From: Lacimicrobium alkaliphilum
GTDB taxonomy: Bacteria > Pseudomonadota > Gammaproteobacteria > Enterobacterales > Alteromonadaceae
Reading direction: 5' to 3'
Length of the DNA stretch: 64,000 nucleotides
Assembly: GCF_002591895.1 (NCBI RefSeq)
Contig: NZ_NISX01000004.1
Location: 1-64,000 of the forward strand
Within the stretch, counting starts at the first letter, position 1; every line of letters starts with the position of its first letter. The translations under genes were made by a program, and so were the position numbers. A model generated the notes under the pieces. It ran no database searches and was not told the DNA's origin. It worked only from the letters and a program-made list of their open reading frames with translations. Shown piece by piece: positions 26,405-34,788 of the stretch.

Positions 26405-27271
26405 TTACCTGCCCAATAGATTTACCGGCACTTTCAGATAATGAACACCATTCTCTTCCGCCGGCGGCAGTTCGCCGGCGCGGATATTGACCTGAATACT
26501 GGGAATAATCAGCCTTGGCATACCCAGGGTTTTATCCCGCTTTTCACGTTTTTGCACAAACTCCTCAATAGAGGTGCTGGCACTGATATGGATATTGCTG
26601 GTCTTATGTTCCCCAACCGTGGCCATATAGCGAAGCTCCCTTCCCTCTGGCTGATAGTCGTGGCAGACATAAATCCTGGTGTCATCATCCAGCGCATATA
26701 GCTTTTGTACGGATTCAAATAACAGTTTGGCGCTGCCACCGGGGAAATCACAGCGTGCCGTACCGGCGTCGGGCATAAACAGGCTGTCGCCCACAAAGGC
26801 ATTACCGTCAATCAGGTAGGTCAGACTGTCATTGGTATGGCCCGGCGTGGTAATCACCCGGCCTTGAAAACGCCCCACTGAAAAGGTATCGCCCTCGGCA
26901 AAAAGATGGTCGAAATCCCGCCCCTGCACGTCCTGCGTATCTCCTAGATTAAATAAGCCCTGAAAGGTCTGCTGTACCTGAGTAATACCGCTGCCAATGG
27001 CAATTTTACCGCCCAGTTCGGCGCGGATATGTTGGGCAGCCGTCAGGTGGTCTGCATGAGCATGGGTTTCCAGAATCCACTTTAAAGACAGCTCATTGTT
27101 TTTCACCGCCTGAATCAACTGGTCGGCAAATTCAGTACTGGTGTGCCCGGCCGCGTAATCAAAATCCAGCGCCGGGTCGATAATTGCCGCTTCTTTGGCT
27201 TGTGCATCAAAAATCAGATAAGACAGGGTTGAGGTGTCCTGATGAAAAAAAGCCTGTACCTGTAATGACAT
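26405..27271 (-). CDS. MBL-fold persulfide dioxygenase-like hydrolase (Blh/ETHE1 type)
   Basis: A 288-residue metallo-beta-lactamase-fold protein with the metal motif THAHADHLTAA near residues 69-79, TTPGHTNDSLTY and CHDYQPEGRE. The N-terminal VQAFFHQDTSTLSYLIFD and long C-terminal extension fit the ETHE1/Blh group, which oxidises glutathione persulfide to sulfite. ATG 27271 has GAGGAGC about eight bases ahead; a longer frame to 27391 lacks one. It diverges from a TauE/SafE exporter and rhodanese, a standard persulfide-detoxification set. Confidence 0.88.
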   Translation of the reverse strand: MSLQVQAFFHQDTSTLSYLIFDAQAKEAAIIDPALDFDYAAGHTSTEFADQLIQAVKNNELSLKWILETHAHADHLTAAQHIRAELGGKIAIGSGITQVQQTFQGLFNLGDTQDVQGRDFDHLFAEGDTFSVGRFQGRVITTPGHTNDSLTYLIDGNAFVGDSLFMPDAGTARCDFPGGSAKLLFESVQKLYALDDDTRIYVCHDYQPEGRELRYMATVGEHKTSNIHISASTSIEEFVQKREKRDKTLGMPRLIIPSIQVNIRAGELPPAEENGVHYLKVPVNLLGR

Positions 27272-27324
27272 CTGTTGCTCCTCATTAACTGAACGCCCTT
27301 GTAATTTAGCAAAATACGAATTAC

Positions 27325-27345
27325 TATACAACCAATGGTTATAAG
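27325..27345. promoter_or_regulatory. candidate operator between divergent sulfur genes
   Basis: An imperfect inverted repeat TATACAACC-AAT-GGTTATAAG sits in the 95-base gap between the Blh-like gene and the exporter gene, where both promoters must lie. ArsR-type repressors such as BigR bind AT-rich palindromes in this position. The site was found by eye only. Confidence 0.35.
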
Positions 27346-27366
27346 TTATTCCTTTTTGGAGTTTTG

Positions 27367-28119
27367 GTGACACTGGTCTTACTTGCAGCATCCAGTATAG
27401 GTCTTAGTCTGGGCATTTTTGGCTCCGGCGGTGCCGTGCTGGCATTACCCGTACTGGTGTATCTGGCAGGCCATGAGCCCAAGCTGGCTATTACCGGCGC
27501 ACTGTTTATTGTAGCGGCCATCAGCTCGCTCTCATTGCTGCTCAGTCGCAGCAAACGTCTGGTTGACTGGCAACTGGCTTTACGCCTTGGCATCACCGGT
27601 ATGCTCGGTGCCTACATGGGTGCCTGGCTTGGCGGCCTGGTCTCTGGTGTAATGCAATTAACAGTATTTGCGTTACTGATGCTGATGGCCAGTCACTTTA
27701 TGTACAGTGGGAAAGTCCGCCTGGATGATAAACAAGCCAGTCTGCCCATAATGCTCGGTGTCGGCACCGCAGTAGGCATGCTCACGGGTTTTACCGGCGT
27801 TGGCGGGGGATTTTTATTGGTGCCCGCTATACTCAGGTTTACCCCACTGGATTTTTTTCGCGCCAGAGCCACCAGTTTAGTGCTGATTAGTGCCAGCGCC
27901 TGGACAGGCTTTGCTAAAAACGCCTGGTTGTTGCCTAAGCAAAGCGAACTTGACTGGTTACTGTTACTGTTAGTGGCCGCAATGGGCGTGGTCGGCAGCC
28001 TGCTGGGGCAGCGCTGGTCAGTTAACTGGCCACAGCACAGGTTACGAAAAGGCTTTGCACTATTACTGGTGATATTAGCCGCATTTATTCTGACTCAGAC
28101 TTTAGGAGAATACTTATGA
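27367..28119 (+). CDS. TauE/SafE-family sulfite/anion exporter
   Basis: A polytopic inner-membrane protein of about 250 residues with eight predicted helices. Family signs are the repeated glycine-rich motifs FGSGGAVLALPVLVYL near the start and GFTGVGGGFLLVPAIL in the second half. It probably exports sulfite or a related sulfur anion made by persulfide oxidation. GTG 27367 with GGAG five bases upstream is preferred over TTG 27364. Its stop overlaps the rhodanese start (ATGA). Confidence 0.85.
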   Translation: MTLVLLAASSIGLSLGIFGSGGAVLALPVLVYLAGHEPKLAITGALFIVAAISSLSLLLSRSKRLVDWQLALRLGITGMLGAYMGAWLGGLVSGVMQLTVFALLMLMASHFMYSGKVRLDDKQASLPIMLGVGTAVGMLTGFTGVGGGFLLVPAILRFTPLDFFRARATSLVLISASAWTGFAKNAWLLPKQSELDWLLLLLVAAMGVVGSLLGQRWSVNWPQHRLRKGFALLLVILAAFILTQTLGEYL

Positions 28120-28505
28120 TTAAAACCGCACCACAGTTAGTGGCTGAAGCCAAAGCCGGGATCAAAGAAGTGCCCATCAAAGAACTGGAACAACAGCTTG
28201 CTCATCAGATTGTGATCATCGATGTGCGCGAGCCGCAGGAGTATGCCCAGGGTTTTGTTCCGGGCGCGGTTAACCTGCCCCGCGGCATTCTGGAAACCAG
28301 TCTCACCGAACTGCCACAGGTGAAAGGCGCAGAGTCGCCATTGGAAGAACTGGCCCAGCGCGAGCTTTACCTCTATTGTCGAAGCGGCGCTCGCAGTGCT
28401 CTGGCCACCGAGTCATTAATGAGAATGGGCTTTGATAAAGTCTACTCGGTAGATGGTGGCTTTGAAGCCTGGAAGAAAGCGGATCTTCGGATTGAGACCC
28501 CTTAA
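28116..28505 (+). CDS. rhodanese-like sulfurtransferase
   Basis: A 129-residue single-domain rhodanese. It has the substrate loop CRSGARSA with the active cysteine near residue 88, the IIDVREPQEYAQGFVPGAVN region and the terminal GGFEAWK. It transfers sulfane sulfur from thiosulfate or persulfides to acceptors. It is coupled by a four-base overlap to the sulfite exporter and opposed to a persulfide dioxygenase-like gene. The first 20 residues form a short extension. Confidence 0.9.
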   Translation: MIKTAPQLVAEAKAGIKEVPIKELEQQLAHQIVIIDVREPQEYAQGFVPGAVNLPRGILETSLTELPQVKGAESPLEELAQRELYLYCRSGARSALATESLMRMGFDKVYSVDGGFEAWKKADLRIETP

Positions 28506-28517
28506 CACGATCTGAAA

Positions 28518-28572
28518 AGGCTGTCGTGTAATTTAGAGAAATCTGAATTAATAATTGACAGCCTGTTTTTTT
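28518..28572 (+). terminator. terminator after the rhodanese gene
   Basis: AGGCTGTC (28518) pairs with GACAGCCT (28557) across a 31-base loop and is followed by T7. Confidence 0.7.
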
Positions 28573-28625
28573 GAACTATATTTCGTTTATTTCTAAATTA
28601 GCAATTACTGTATTTAAGGGTGGTT

Positions 28626-31154
28626 ATGGCTGACAAACTAATCGAACTGGTCACGGCGAAACGCAAGCTGGTGTACTGGGGCTTATTGATTCTGACCCTG
28701 GTTTTTGTCGCCCAGTTGCCGGGCATCCAGATCGATACCGATCCGGAGAATATGCTGCCGCAGGACAATCCCCAGCGAGAATTCCATAATCAGACCAAAA
28801 CCCGTTTTTCCATGCACGATATGGTGGTGGTGGGTGTGGTTAATCCTGATGGTATTTACAATCCAAAAACCCTGAGCCATCTGGTCAGCCTGACTGAATT
28901 CGCCACAGGTATCGAGGGTGTGGTGCAGGCCGATCTGATGTCACTGGCCAATGTGGACAATATCGATCAGCAAGAGCCTGGCACTATCCGCTTTGAGTGG
29001 ATGATGAAAACCGTCCCACAAACCGACGAGCAAGCCCGTGAAATTCGTGACAAAGCCGAACGCCTGCCGCTTTTATACAATACGTTAGTCTCCGGCGATG
29101 GCCAGGCCGCGGCACTCTATGTGCCCATTACCGATAAAAACCAAAGCTATGCCATTGCCCAGCAACTGCGCAGTAAAATCAGTGAATTAGACAGCCAGGA
29201 CGAGTGGCACATTACCGGCTTGCCGGTGGCCGAAGACCGGTTCGGTTATGAGATGTTTGTGCAGATGGGGATCAGTGCGCCGCTGGCGGGGCTGACTATC
29301 TTTATTCTGCTGTGGGTGTTTTTCCGCAATATCCCCTTTATTATCGCGCCTATGATCGTCGCCATGGCAACGGTGTTGATCACTATGGGCCTGCTGATCG
29401 GCATGGGCTTTACCGTGCATATTATGTCATCGATGATCGCTATTTTCCTGATGCCCATTGCGGTGGTGGACTCGGTACATATTCTGTCGGAGTTTGCTGA
29501 TCGTTATAAGCCCGGTGACGAGGTCAAAAAGGTATTAAAAGAGGTAATGGGCCACCTGTTTACGCCGATGCTGTTTACTTCCATTACTTCTACTGTCGGC
29601 TTTCTATCGCTGATGATCACCCCTATCCCGCCGGTACAGATCTTCGGTGCCTTTGTGGGCTTTGGAATTATGCTGGCCTATTTGCTGACCGTGATATTTG
29701 TACCTGCTTATTTAAGCGGTCTGAGTGAAAAAACCCTGCTGAATCTGACTCAGAAACTGCCCGATGAGAGTCAATCTAAACTTGCGCCTGCGCTGGTGCG
29801 CCTCGGCAGGCTGGCGGGCAGCCACGCCAAACTCTGGCTGGCTGGTTTTATTGCGCTGTTTGCACTCGCTGTGTGGGGCATCAGCCAGATCCAGATCAAC
29901 GACAACCCGGTGCGCTGGTTTAAGGCCGATCACGAACTGCGCATCGCCGATCGGGTGCTGAATGAACACTTCGCCGGCACCTATGATGCTTATCTGGTGA
30001 TGCAGCAACAGGGGGATGCCAGTGCAGATGTTAAAGCCCTACTGGCAGAAATCGCAGATAGTGAAGAACTGTCACAAAATACCGCCAACTGGCTGTTACA
30101 GCAGCAACAGCAATTTGATGCCAGCAGCAGCCTGTCGACGCTGATCAGTGCCATTTATGATAAAGGCTTTGAGCTGGATATGGATGAGTCGGATCGCCTC
30201 ACTGAACTGGCCCTTGAGCTGGAAAAACTCGAGAGTCAGAGCAAGGCCTTTTTAAACCCGGCTGTTCTTAACTATATGAGCGGTTTACAGCAACACCTTA
30301 AAGACAGTGGTCTGGTGGGTAAGTCCAACTCCCTGAGCGATATCGTAAAAACCGTTAACCGTGAGCTACGCAGCGGTGAAGACAAAGACTTTGCTTTGCC
30401 GGATACCGCCAATGGCGTATCTCAGACCCTGTTGCAATATCAGTCTTCTCATCGCCCACAGGATCTGTGGCATTTTGTGACGCCTGATTACCGTCAGAGT
30501 CTGATTTGGCTGCAACTGACCAGTGGCGATAATAAAGATATGACTGCGGTTGTGGCCCTGGTGAAAGACTATATTGCCGCTAACCCTCTTCCCGACGGCC
30601 TGCAAACAGACTGGGCCGGTAAGGCTTACTTAAATGTGGTCTGGCAACAGCAAATGGTAGAGGGCATGCTCGATAGCCTGGTCAGTGCCTTTGTGATTGT
30701 GATGCTGATGATGATGTTGCTGTTCCGCTCAGTCAGCTTCGGTATTCTGGCCATGTTGCCATTAACCCTGACTATTACCCTGATTTACGGCCTGATCGGC
30801 TGGATTGGCAAAGACTATGATATGCCAATAGCCGTGCTCTCAGCCCTGACCCTGGGCCTGTCGGTGGACTTTGCCATTCACTTTATCGAACGCTTCCGGG
30901 CCACCTGGGCCAAACAGCAGAACTGGCAACAAAGCCTGAAACTGATGTTTGAAGAGCCCGCCCGGGCCATATCACGTAACGCCATTGTGATTGCTATGGG
31001 TTTTACGCCTTTGCTGTTTGCGCCCCTGGTGCCTTATATCACTGTGGGCGTATTTCTGGCGTCGATTATGGCAATTTCGGCACTGGTCACCCTGGTGATG
31101 CTGCCTTCAGTGATGGCGCTGACCCGTAAGTGGTTATTTGGTAGCGATAAATAA
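28626..31154 (+). CDS. MMPL/RND-superfamily exporter
   Basis: An 842-residue inner-membrane transporter with the duplicated RND layout. One helix near residue 20, a large periplasmic loop with DTDPENMLPQDNP, and five helices near 215-370 form the first half. The same pattern repeats in the second half, with the loop starting NDNPVRWF and helices near 680-840 including LSALTLGLSVDFAIHFIERF. The proton-relay aspartates of the family appear in VVDSVHI and VDFAIH. ATG 28626 is preceded by AAGGG. Downstream genes encode a LolA-like protein and an outer-membrane barrel, suggesting lipid or lipoprotein traffic. Confidence 0.87.
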   Translation: MADKLIELVTAKRKLVYWGLLILTLVFVAQLPGIQIDTDPENMLPQDNPQREFHNQTKTRFSMHDMVVVGVVNPDGIYNPKTLSHLVSLTEFATGIEGVVQADLMSLANVDNIDQQEPGTIRFEWMMKTVPQTDEQAREIRDKAERLPLLYNTLVSGDGQAAALYVPITDKNQSYAIAQQLRSKISELDSQDEWHITGLPVAEDRFGYEMFVQMGISAPLAGLTIFILLWVFFRNIPFIIAPMIVAMATVLITMGLLIGMGFTVHIMSSMIAIFLMPIAVVDSVHILSEFADRYKPGDEVKKVLKEVMGHLFTPMLFTSITSTVGFLSLMITPIPPVQIFGAFVGFGIMLAYLLTVIFVPAYLSGLSEKTLLNLTQKLPDESQSKLAPALVRLGRLAGSHAKLWLAGFIALFALAVWGISQIQINDNPVRWFKADHELRIADRVLNEHFAGTYDAYLVMQQQGDASADVKALLAEIADSEELSQNTANWLLQQQQQFDASSSLSTLISAIYDKGFELDMDESDRLTELALELEKLESQSKAFLNPAVLNYMSGLQQHLKDSGLVGKSNSLSDIVKTVNRELRSGEDKDFALPDTANGVSQTLLQYQSSHRPQDLWHFVTPDYRQSLIWLQLTSGDNKDMTAVVALVKDYIAANPLPDGLQTDWAGKAYLNVVWQQQMVEGMLDSLVSAFVIVMLMMMLLFRSVSFGILAMLPLTLTITLIYGLIGWIGKDYDMPIAVLSALTLGLSVDFAIHFIERFRATWAKQQNWQQSLKLMFEEPARAISRNAIVIAMGFTPLLFAPLVPYITVGVFLASIMAISALVTLVMLPSVMALTRKWLFGSDK

Positions 31155-31168
31155 ACAGGAGAAATACG

Positions 31169-31966
31169 ATGAAATTACCCTACAAATGGTTATTGCCGCT
31201 GTCATTGCTGCTCAGCCCCCTTGCTCAATCCCAGCAGGTGGATGTGCAGGATATTGTCAAACGCGCCGAACTGGCCGCTTACTATGCCGGTGACGATGGC
31301 CGCAGTGCCGCGCGTATGTTGATCACCGATGCCCAGGGCCGCAAACAAATGCGCCAGTTTGTGATCCTGCGTAAAGATCGCGAAGATGGCGGTTCGCAGG
31401 ACATGATGGTGTTTTTCTCCCGCCCCGCCGATGTGCGCGATACGGTATTCAGAGTGGTAAAAAACACCGATCGCGATGACGATCGCTGGCTCTACCTGCC
31501 GGGTCTGGATCTGGTGAAGCGCATTTCTGCCGGAGATAAACGCACCTCCTTTGTCGGTTCACACTTTTTCTATGAAGATGTATCCGGGCGCAGCACCTCA
31601 CAGGATAACTTTAGCCTGCTCGAAGAAACAGATAAGCAGTATGTACTGGAAGCTAACCCCAAAGATCCTGGCTCAGTGGAATTTACCCGCTATCAGGTGA
31701 GTATCGATAAGGCCACCATGCTGCCGGTTAAAATCGACTTTTTCGACAGCAAAGGCGATAACTATCGTCGCGTCGAGGCTTTAAAAACGGAAGAAATACA
31801 GGGCTATCCCACTGTCACCCATTCCAGGGTTCAGGATCTGCGCAGTGGCGGCGAAACAGAAATGCAATTTCGTTTTATCAGTTACGATCTGGGCCTGCCA
31901 GATGATGTATTTTCTGAGCGCAGCCTGCGTAATCCACCCCGTGACTGGCTGGAGCTGAGAGACTGA
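31169..31966 (+). CDS. outer membrane lipoprotein-sorting (LolA-like) protein
   Basis: A 265-residue periplasmic protein with a signal peptide (LLPLSLLLSPLAQS). The LolA/LppX-like beta fold is indicated by YLPGLDLVKRISAGDKRTSF, GSHFFYEDVSGR and the terminal LPDDVFSERSLRNP. Such proteins bind lipids or acyl chains. It begins 14 bases after the MMPL exporter gene and ends two bases before the barrel gene. The trio is a recurrent neighbourhood in gammaproteobacteria, but the cargo is not known. Confidence 0.85.
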   Translation: MKLPYKWLLPLSLLLSPLAQSQQVDVQDIVKRAELAAYYAGDDGRSAARMLITDAQGRKQMRQFVILRKDREDGGSQDMMVFFSRPADVRDTVFRVVKNTDRDDDRWLYLPGLDLVKRISAGDKRTSFVGSHFFYEDVSGRSTSQDNFSLLEETDKQYVLEANPKDPGSVEFTRYQVSIDKATMLPVKIDFFDSKGDNYRRVEALKTEEIQGYPTVTHSRVQDLRSGGETEMQFRFISYDLGLPDDVFSERSLRNPPRDWLELRD

Positions 31967-31968
31967 TA

Positions 31969-33315
31969 ATGAGTTCAGGTCGTATCCACTTATTCGCTGC
32001 GCTGATTGCTCTTGCGCCCGGCTTTGCTGCCTATGCCCAGCAAAATACTGATGACGGCTGGCAATTGAATTCCGATTCAGAACAGAACTCAGCCCAACAA
32101 CAGGATGACTGGGGCTGGGAAGATGACGACTGGGGAATTGAAGAAACTTCTGCCACACTGCCCCTGCACGGCTTTGCGGAACTGGCACTGGGCAGAAGAA
32201 CAGACGCCAGCCCTTACCATGATGCATTGAGTCTTGGTGATACCCGGTTGCGTCTGGAAACCAGTTATCAGTGGCAGGAAATCAACTTCGAGGCCAAGGC
32301 CGAAGGTCGCTACGATGCGGTACTGTCTGACTGGCAGGGCCGTATCCGTGAGCTGTCCGCACAATTCAGCTTAGGTCAGCAATTCGATATCAAAGCCGGT
32401 CGGCAGATCCTGACCTGGGGCACCGGGGATTATCTGTTTCTCAATGATCTGTTCCCCAAAGACTGGCAGTCCTTCTTCGCCGGGCGCGAAGATGAGTATC
32501 TAAAGGCACCTTCTGATGCCGTCAAAGCTTCTGGCTATTTCGACTGGTTTAATCTGGATCTGGTCTACAGCCCGGAGTTTGACAGCGACAACTATATCAG
32601 TGGCGATTACTTTTCCTTCTTTAACCCCTGGGCCGGTGGAGTAATAGCCCCACAACCCGGCTTTAATGCACAACAGCCCTCCGGCGATGAATGGGCATTG
32701 CGGCTGTTTCGTAATATTGAAGGAAAGGAGCTGGCCTTGTATGCCTATGATGGTTATTACAAAAGCCCGGAGGCCCTGAGTCCGGAGGGTATTCCCACTT
32801 TCAGTGCCCTGCAGGCTGTTGGCGCATCGATTCGCATGACACTGGGCAGCGGTCTGTTTAACGCCGAAATCAGTCGCCATCGCAGTAAAGATGATCCCAC
32901 GGGTGATAATCCCCGCATCCCCAACAGTCAGTGGCGCGTACTGCTGGGCTATGAACAGGAACTGGTGACCCGGCTGACAGGAAGCGTTCAGTTCTACCTT
33001 GAACATACGCAGGAGCACAGTGCGCTGGTGGCAAACTCGCCTTTTGTGGATTGGGAAGCAGAGCAAAACCGTGTGGTACTGACCAACAGACTGACCTGGA
33101 GAAACAGACAGGATAATTTAACCCTGTCCTTTTTCGGCTTTTACTCCCCCACAGATGATGACGGTTATCTGCGCCCGGCGCTGGATTACCGTGTGGATGA
33201 CAACTGGAGTATGAGTGCCGGAATGAACCTGTTTTTTGGCAAGGATGAGCACAGCTTTTTTGGTCAGTTTAAGGACAACAATAATCTCTACGGGCGGATT
33301 CGATACAGTTTTTAA
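31969..33315 (+). CDS. outer-membrane beta-barrel protein (DUF1302-like)
   Basis: A 448-residue protein with a signal peptide (LFAALIALAPGFAAYA) and an acidic Trp/Gln-rich stretch (DDWGWEDDDWGIEE) at residues 45-60. Beta-barrel strands of porin type follow (GFAELALGRRTD, FDIKAGRQILTWGTGDYLFL) and the chain ends in a phenylalanine (GRIRYSF). The GRQ..WG..D motif is shared with DUF1302/alginate-export-like barrels. It presumably provides the outer-membrane step for the MMPL/LolA-like pair. Confidence 0.8.
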   Translation: MSSGRIHLFAALIALAPGFAAYAQQNTDDGWQLNSDSEQNSAQQQDDWGWEDDDWGIEETSATLPLHGFAELALGRRTDASPYHDALSLGDTRLRLETSYQWQEINFEAKAEGRYDAVLSDWQGRIRELSAQFSLGQQFDIKAGRQILTWGTGDYLFLNDLFPKDWQSFFAGREDEYLKAPSDAVKASGYFDWFNLDLVYSPEFDSDNYISGDYFSFFNPWAGGVIAPQPGFNAQQPSGDEWALRLFRNIEGKELALYAYDGYYKSPEALSPEGIPTFSALQAVGASIRMTLGSGLFNAEISRHRSKDDPTGDNPRIPNSQWRVLLGYEQELVTRLTGSVQFYLEHTQEHSALVANSPFVDWEAEQNRVVLTNRLTWRNRQDNLTLSFFGFYSPTDDDGYLRPALDYRVDDNWSMSAGMNLFFGKDEHSFFGQFKDNNNLYGRIRYSF

Positions 33316-33374
33316 CAGAGTTCAGTGGTCATTAAGTGAACCACTGATTTAACATTAACCTGGGAGTAGTAGTA

Positions 33375-33590
33375 ATGAGTGCAGAAAGAGCCCTGACTGC
33401 CTTTGCCGGTTTTATGGTGTTATTATCCGTGGCCCTGACGGTATGGGTGCACCCATACTTTGTCTGGTTGACGGTGTTTATTGGTGCCAATTTATTCCAG
33501 CAGTCATTTACCGGATTTTGCCCGGCCACCATCGTGCTGCGCAAGGTGTTTGGCTTTAAAACCGAAGCAGAGCTGGCCCGGCAGAAATAG
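33375..33590 (+). CDS. DUF2892 family inner-membrane protein
   Basis: A 71-residue protein with two hydrophobic segments and the DUF2892 signature QQSFTGFCPATIVLRK..G. These small proteins are often fused to or encoded beside rhodaneses and sulfur-responsive ArsR regulators; the Cys in GFCP is conserved. A GGGAG ribosome site lies ahead of ATG 33375. It is followed 21 bases on by an ArsR gene of the persulfide-sensing type. Confidence 0.85.
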   Translation: MSAERALTAFAGFMVLLSVALTVWVHPYFVWLTVFIGANLFQQSFTGFCPATIVLRKVFGFKTEAELARQK

Positions 33591-33611
33591 TCCTTGTAGC
33601 AGGTAACGCAT

Positions 33612-33914
33612 GTGGAAAATATAACATTACATCAGCAGGAAGCCGCCGAGGCGGCGGCCTTTTTGCGTTCTTTGGGCAATGAGCACAGATTGCAGATCCT
33701 GTGCAGACTGGCCAGCGGAGAATTGCATGTGGGAGCACTGCACCAGAGCTTTGATTTAAGCCCATCGGCATTTTCACAACACCTGGCAGTCTTACGTCAA
33801 CAAGGCCTGGTGGAGTGTCGTAAGGAAGCGCAGACGGTGTATTACCGCATCAAAGATCCTGACACCATGAAGTTTATGCAATTGCTGCAGGCTAAGTTCT
33901 GCCCTGACTACTAG
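33612..33914 (+). CDS. ArsR-family regulator, BigR/SqrR-like persulfide sensor
   Basis: A 100-residue winged-helix repressor. The ArsR DNA-binding region is SFDLSPSAFSQHLAVLRQQG followed by LVECRKEAQTVYYRI. Two cysteines, in LQILCRLASGEL and near the end in AKFCPDY, occupy the positions of the redox pair of BigR/SqrR, which form a tetrasulfide link with persulfides and release DNA. The metal sites of SmtB-type members are absent. Start GTG 33612. It probably controls its DUF2892 partner and possibly the sulfur genes 5 kb upstream; the latter is inference. Confidence 0.82.
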   Translation: MENITLHQQEAAEAAAFLRSLGNEHRLQILCRLASGELHVGALHQSFDLSPSAFSQHLAVLRQQGLVECRKEAQTVYYRIKDPDTMKFMQLLQAKFCPDY

Positions 33915-34306
33915 AGCGCCGATAAAACCCGGTTATAGATCCTGATTTTCATCAGGATCTGTTTAAGTCCGGCTGAGTTTTATAGTGATCAGTGCAAGTT
34001 GGCCTCTCGCAAAGGCGCTGAGACGCAGAGGATTAACTCTTTGATCTTCTTTACCTCAGCGCCCCTGCGTCTCTGCGAGAATATGATCTTTTTCGTGGCT
34101 TTACTCCGGACTGTCCCTGTCCTACGCCCTGCGGACCGCCATACACTACTGGCGTCAAAATCGCTCCAGGCGATTTTTTCAGGTGGTTGGTGTTCTGTTT
34201 TCTCTCTCAGAGGCGCAGGGGCGCTGAGATGTTAAAGTACATGCCCTTTAAACCTCAGCGCCTTTGCGGCTCTGCGAGAATAGTCCTTTTTTGCAAAGAG
34301 AAAAAA
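33915..34306. repeat. intergenic inverted repeats (CTCTCGCAAAGGCGC type)
   Basis: This 390-base gap contains two related long inverted repeats and no gene I can support. The first (34003-34080) has arms CTCTCGCAAAGGCGCTGAGA and CTCAGCGCCCCTGCGTCTCT. The second (34205-34282) has CTCTCAGAGGCGCAGGGGCG and CTCAGCGCCTTTGCGGCTCT. They are relatives of each other and of the element near 44265. Each can fold into a hairpin of about 80 bases. Confidence 0.7.
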
Positions 34307-34723
34307 TCAGGTATCCATATTTAACCGGCGCAGCTCCTGCTCGGTTTGCTTTTGCAGTTCCTGCATGGTTTTACCATGAGGTGTAGGGGCTTTGGTTTGT
34401 GGGTCTACCCGCACAAACACAATATCATCGGCAAAGCAGATGGTTTTCTTGGTGGCCTTATTGCGTACCAGACAGGAAACGGTAATAGAGGTACGCCCGA
34501 CTTTTTTGGTTTCCAGGCCAAATTCCACCACATCCCCTGACAACGCCGGGCTTTCGAAGCTGATCTCACCAATATGCTTGGTCACAAGATAATTGCTTTC
34601 CAACTGGCAAATAGCGTAGATTGCCGCTTCTTCATCTATCCATTCCAGTGCCCGGCCGCCAAAAAGGGCATTGGCATAGTTAAGATCATTGGGCATTACC
34701 AGACGACGGGATAAAAAGCGCAT
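34307..34723 (-). CDS. hotdog-fold acyl-CoA thioesterase (YciA-like)
   Basis: A 138-residue hotdog thioesterase. The conserved start RLVMPNDLNYANALFGGRAL, with the catalytic Asp in NDLN..N..FGG, and the stretch KHIGEISFESPALSGDVVEF identify the acyl-CoA hydrolase family. The frame opens upstream to 34804, but ATG 34723 has GAGGAA seven bases ahead and the family-typical start. The C-terminal tail is Gln/Glu/Leu-rich. It diverges from tmcA; the two 5' ends are 66 bases apart. Confidence 0.87.
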   Translation of the reverse strand: MRFLSRRLVMPNDLNYANALFGGRALEWIDEEAAIYAICQLESNYLVTKHIGEISFESPALSGDVVEFGLETKKVGRTSITVSCLVRNKATKKTICFADDIVFVRVDPQTKAPTPHGKTMQELQKQTEQELRRLNMDT

Positions 34724-34788
34724 TCGTATTCCTCGAGTATTTTCAATAAACTCAATTATATCAGCTATTTTGTGACTCAGGAGACCCA

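Noticed and set aside
26209-26490. 93-codon plus-strand frame next to tRNA-Arg
   Set aside because: Runs into the end of the Blh-like gene on the other strand, with no start signal or family resemblance.
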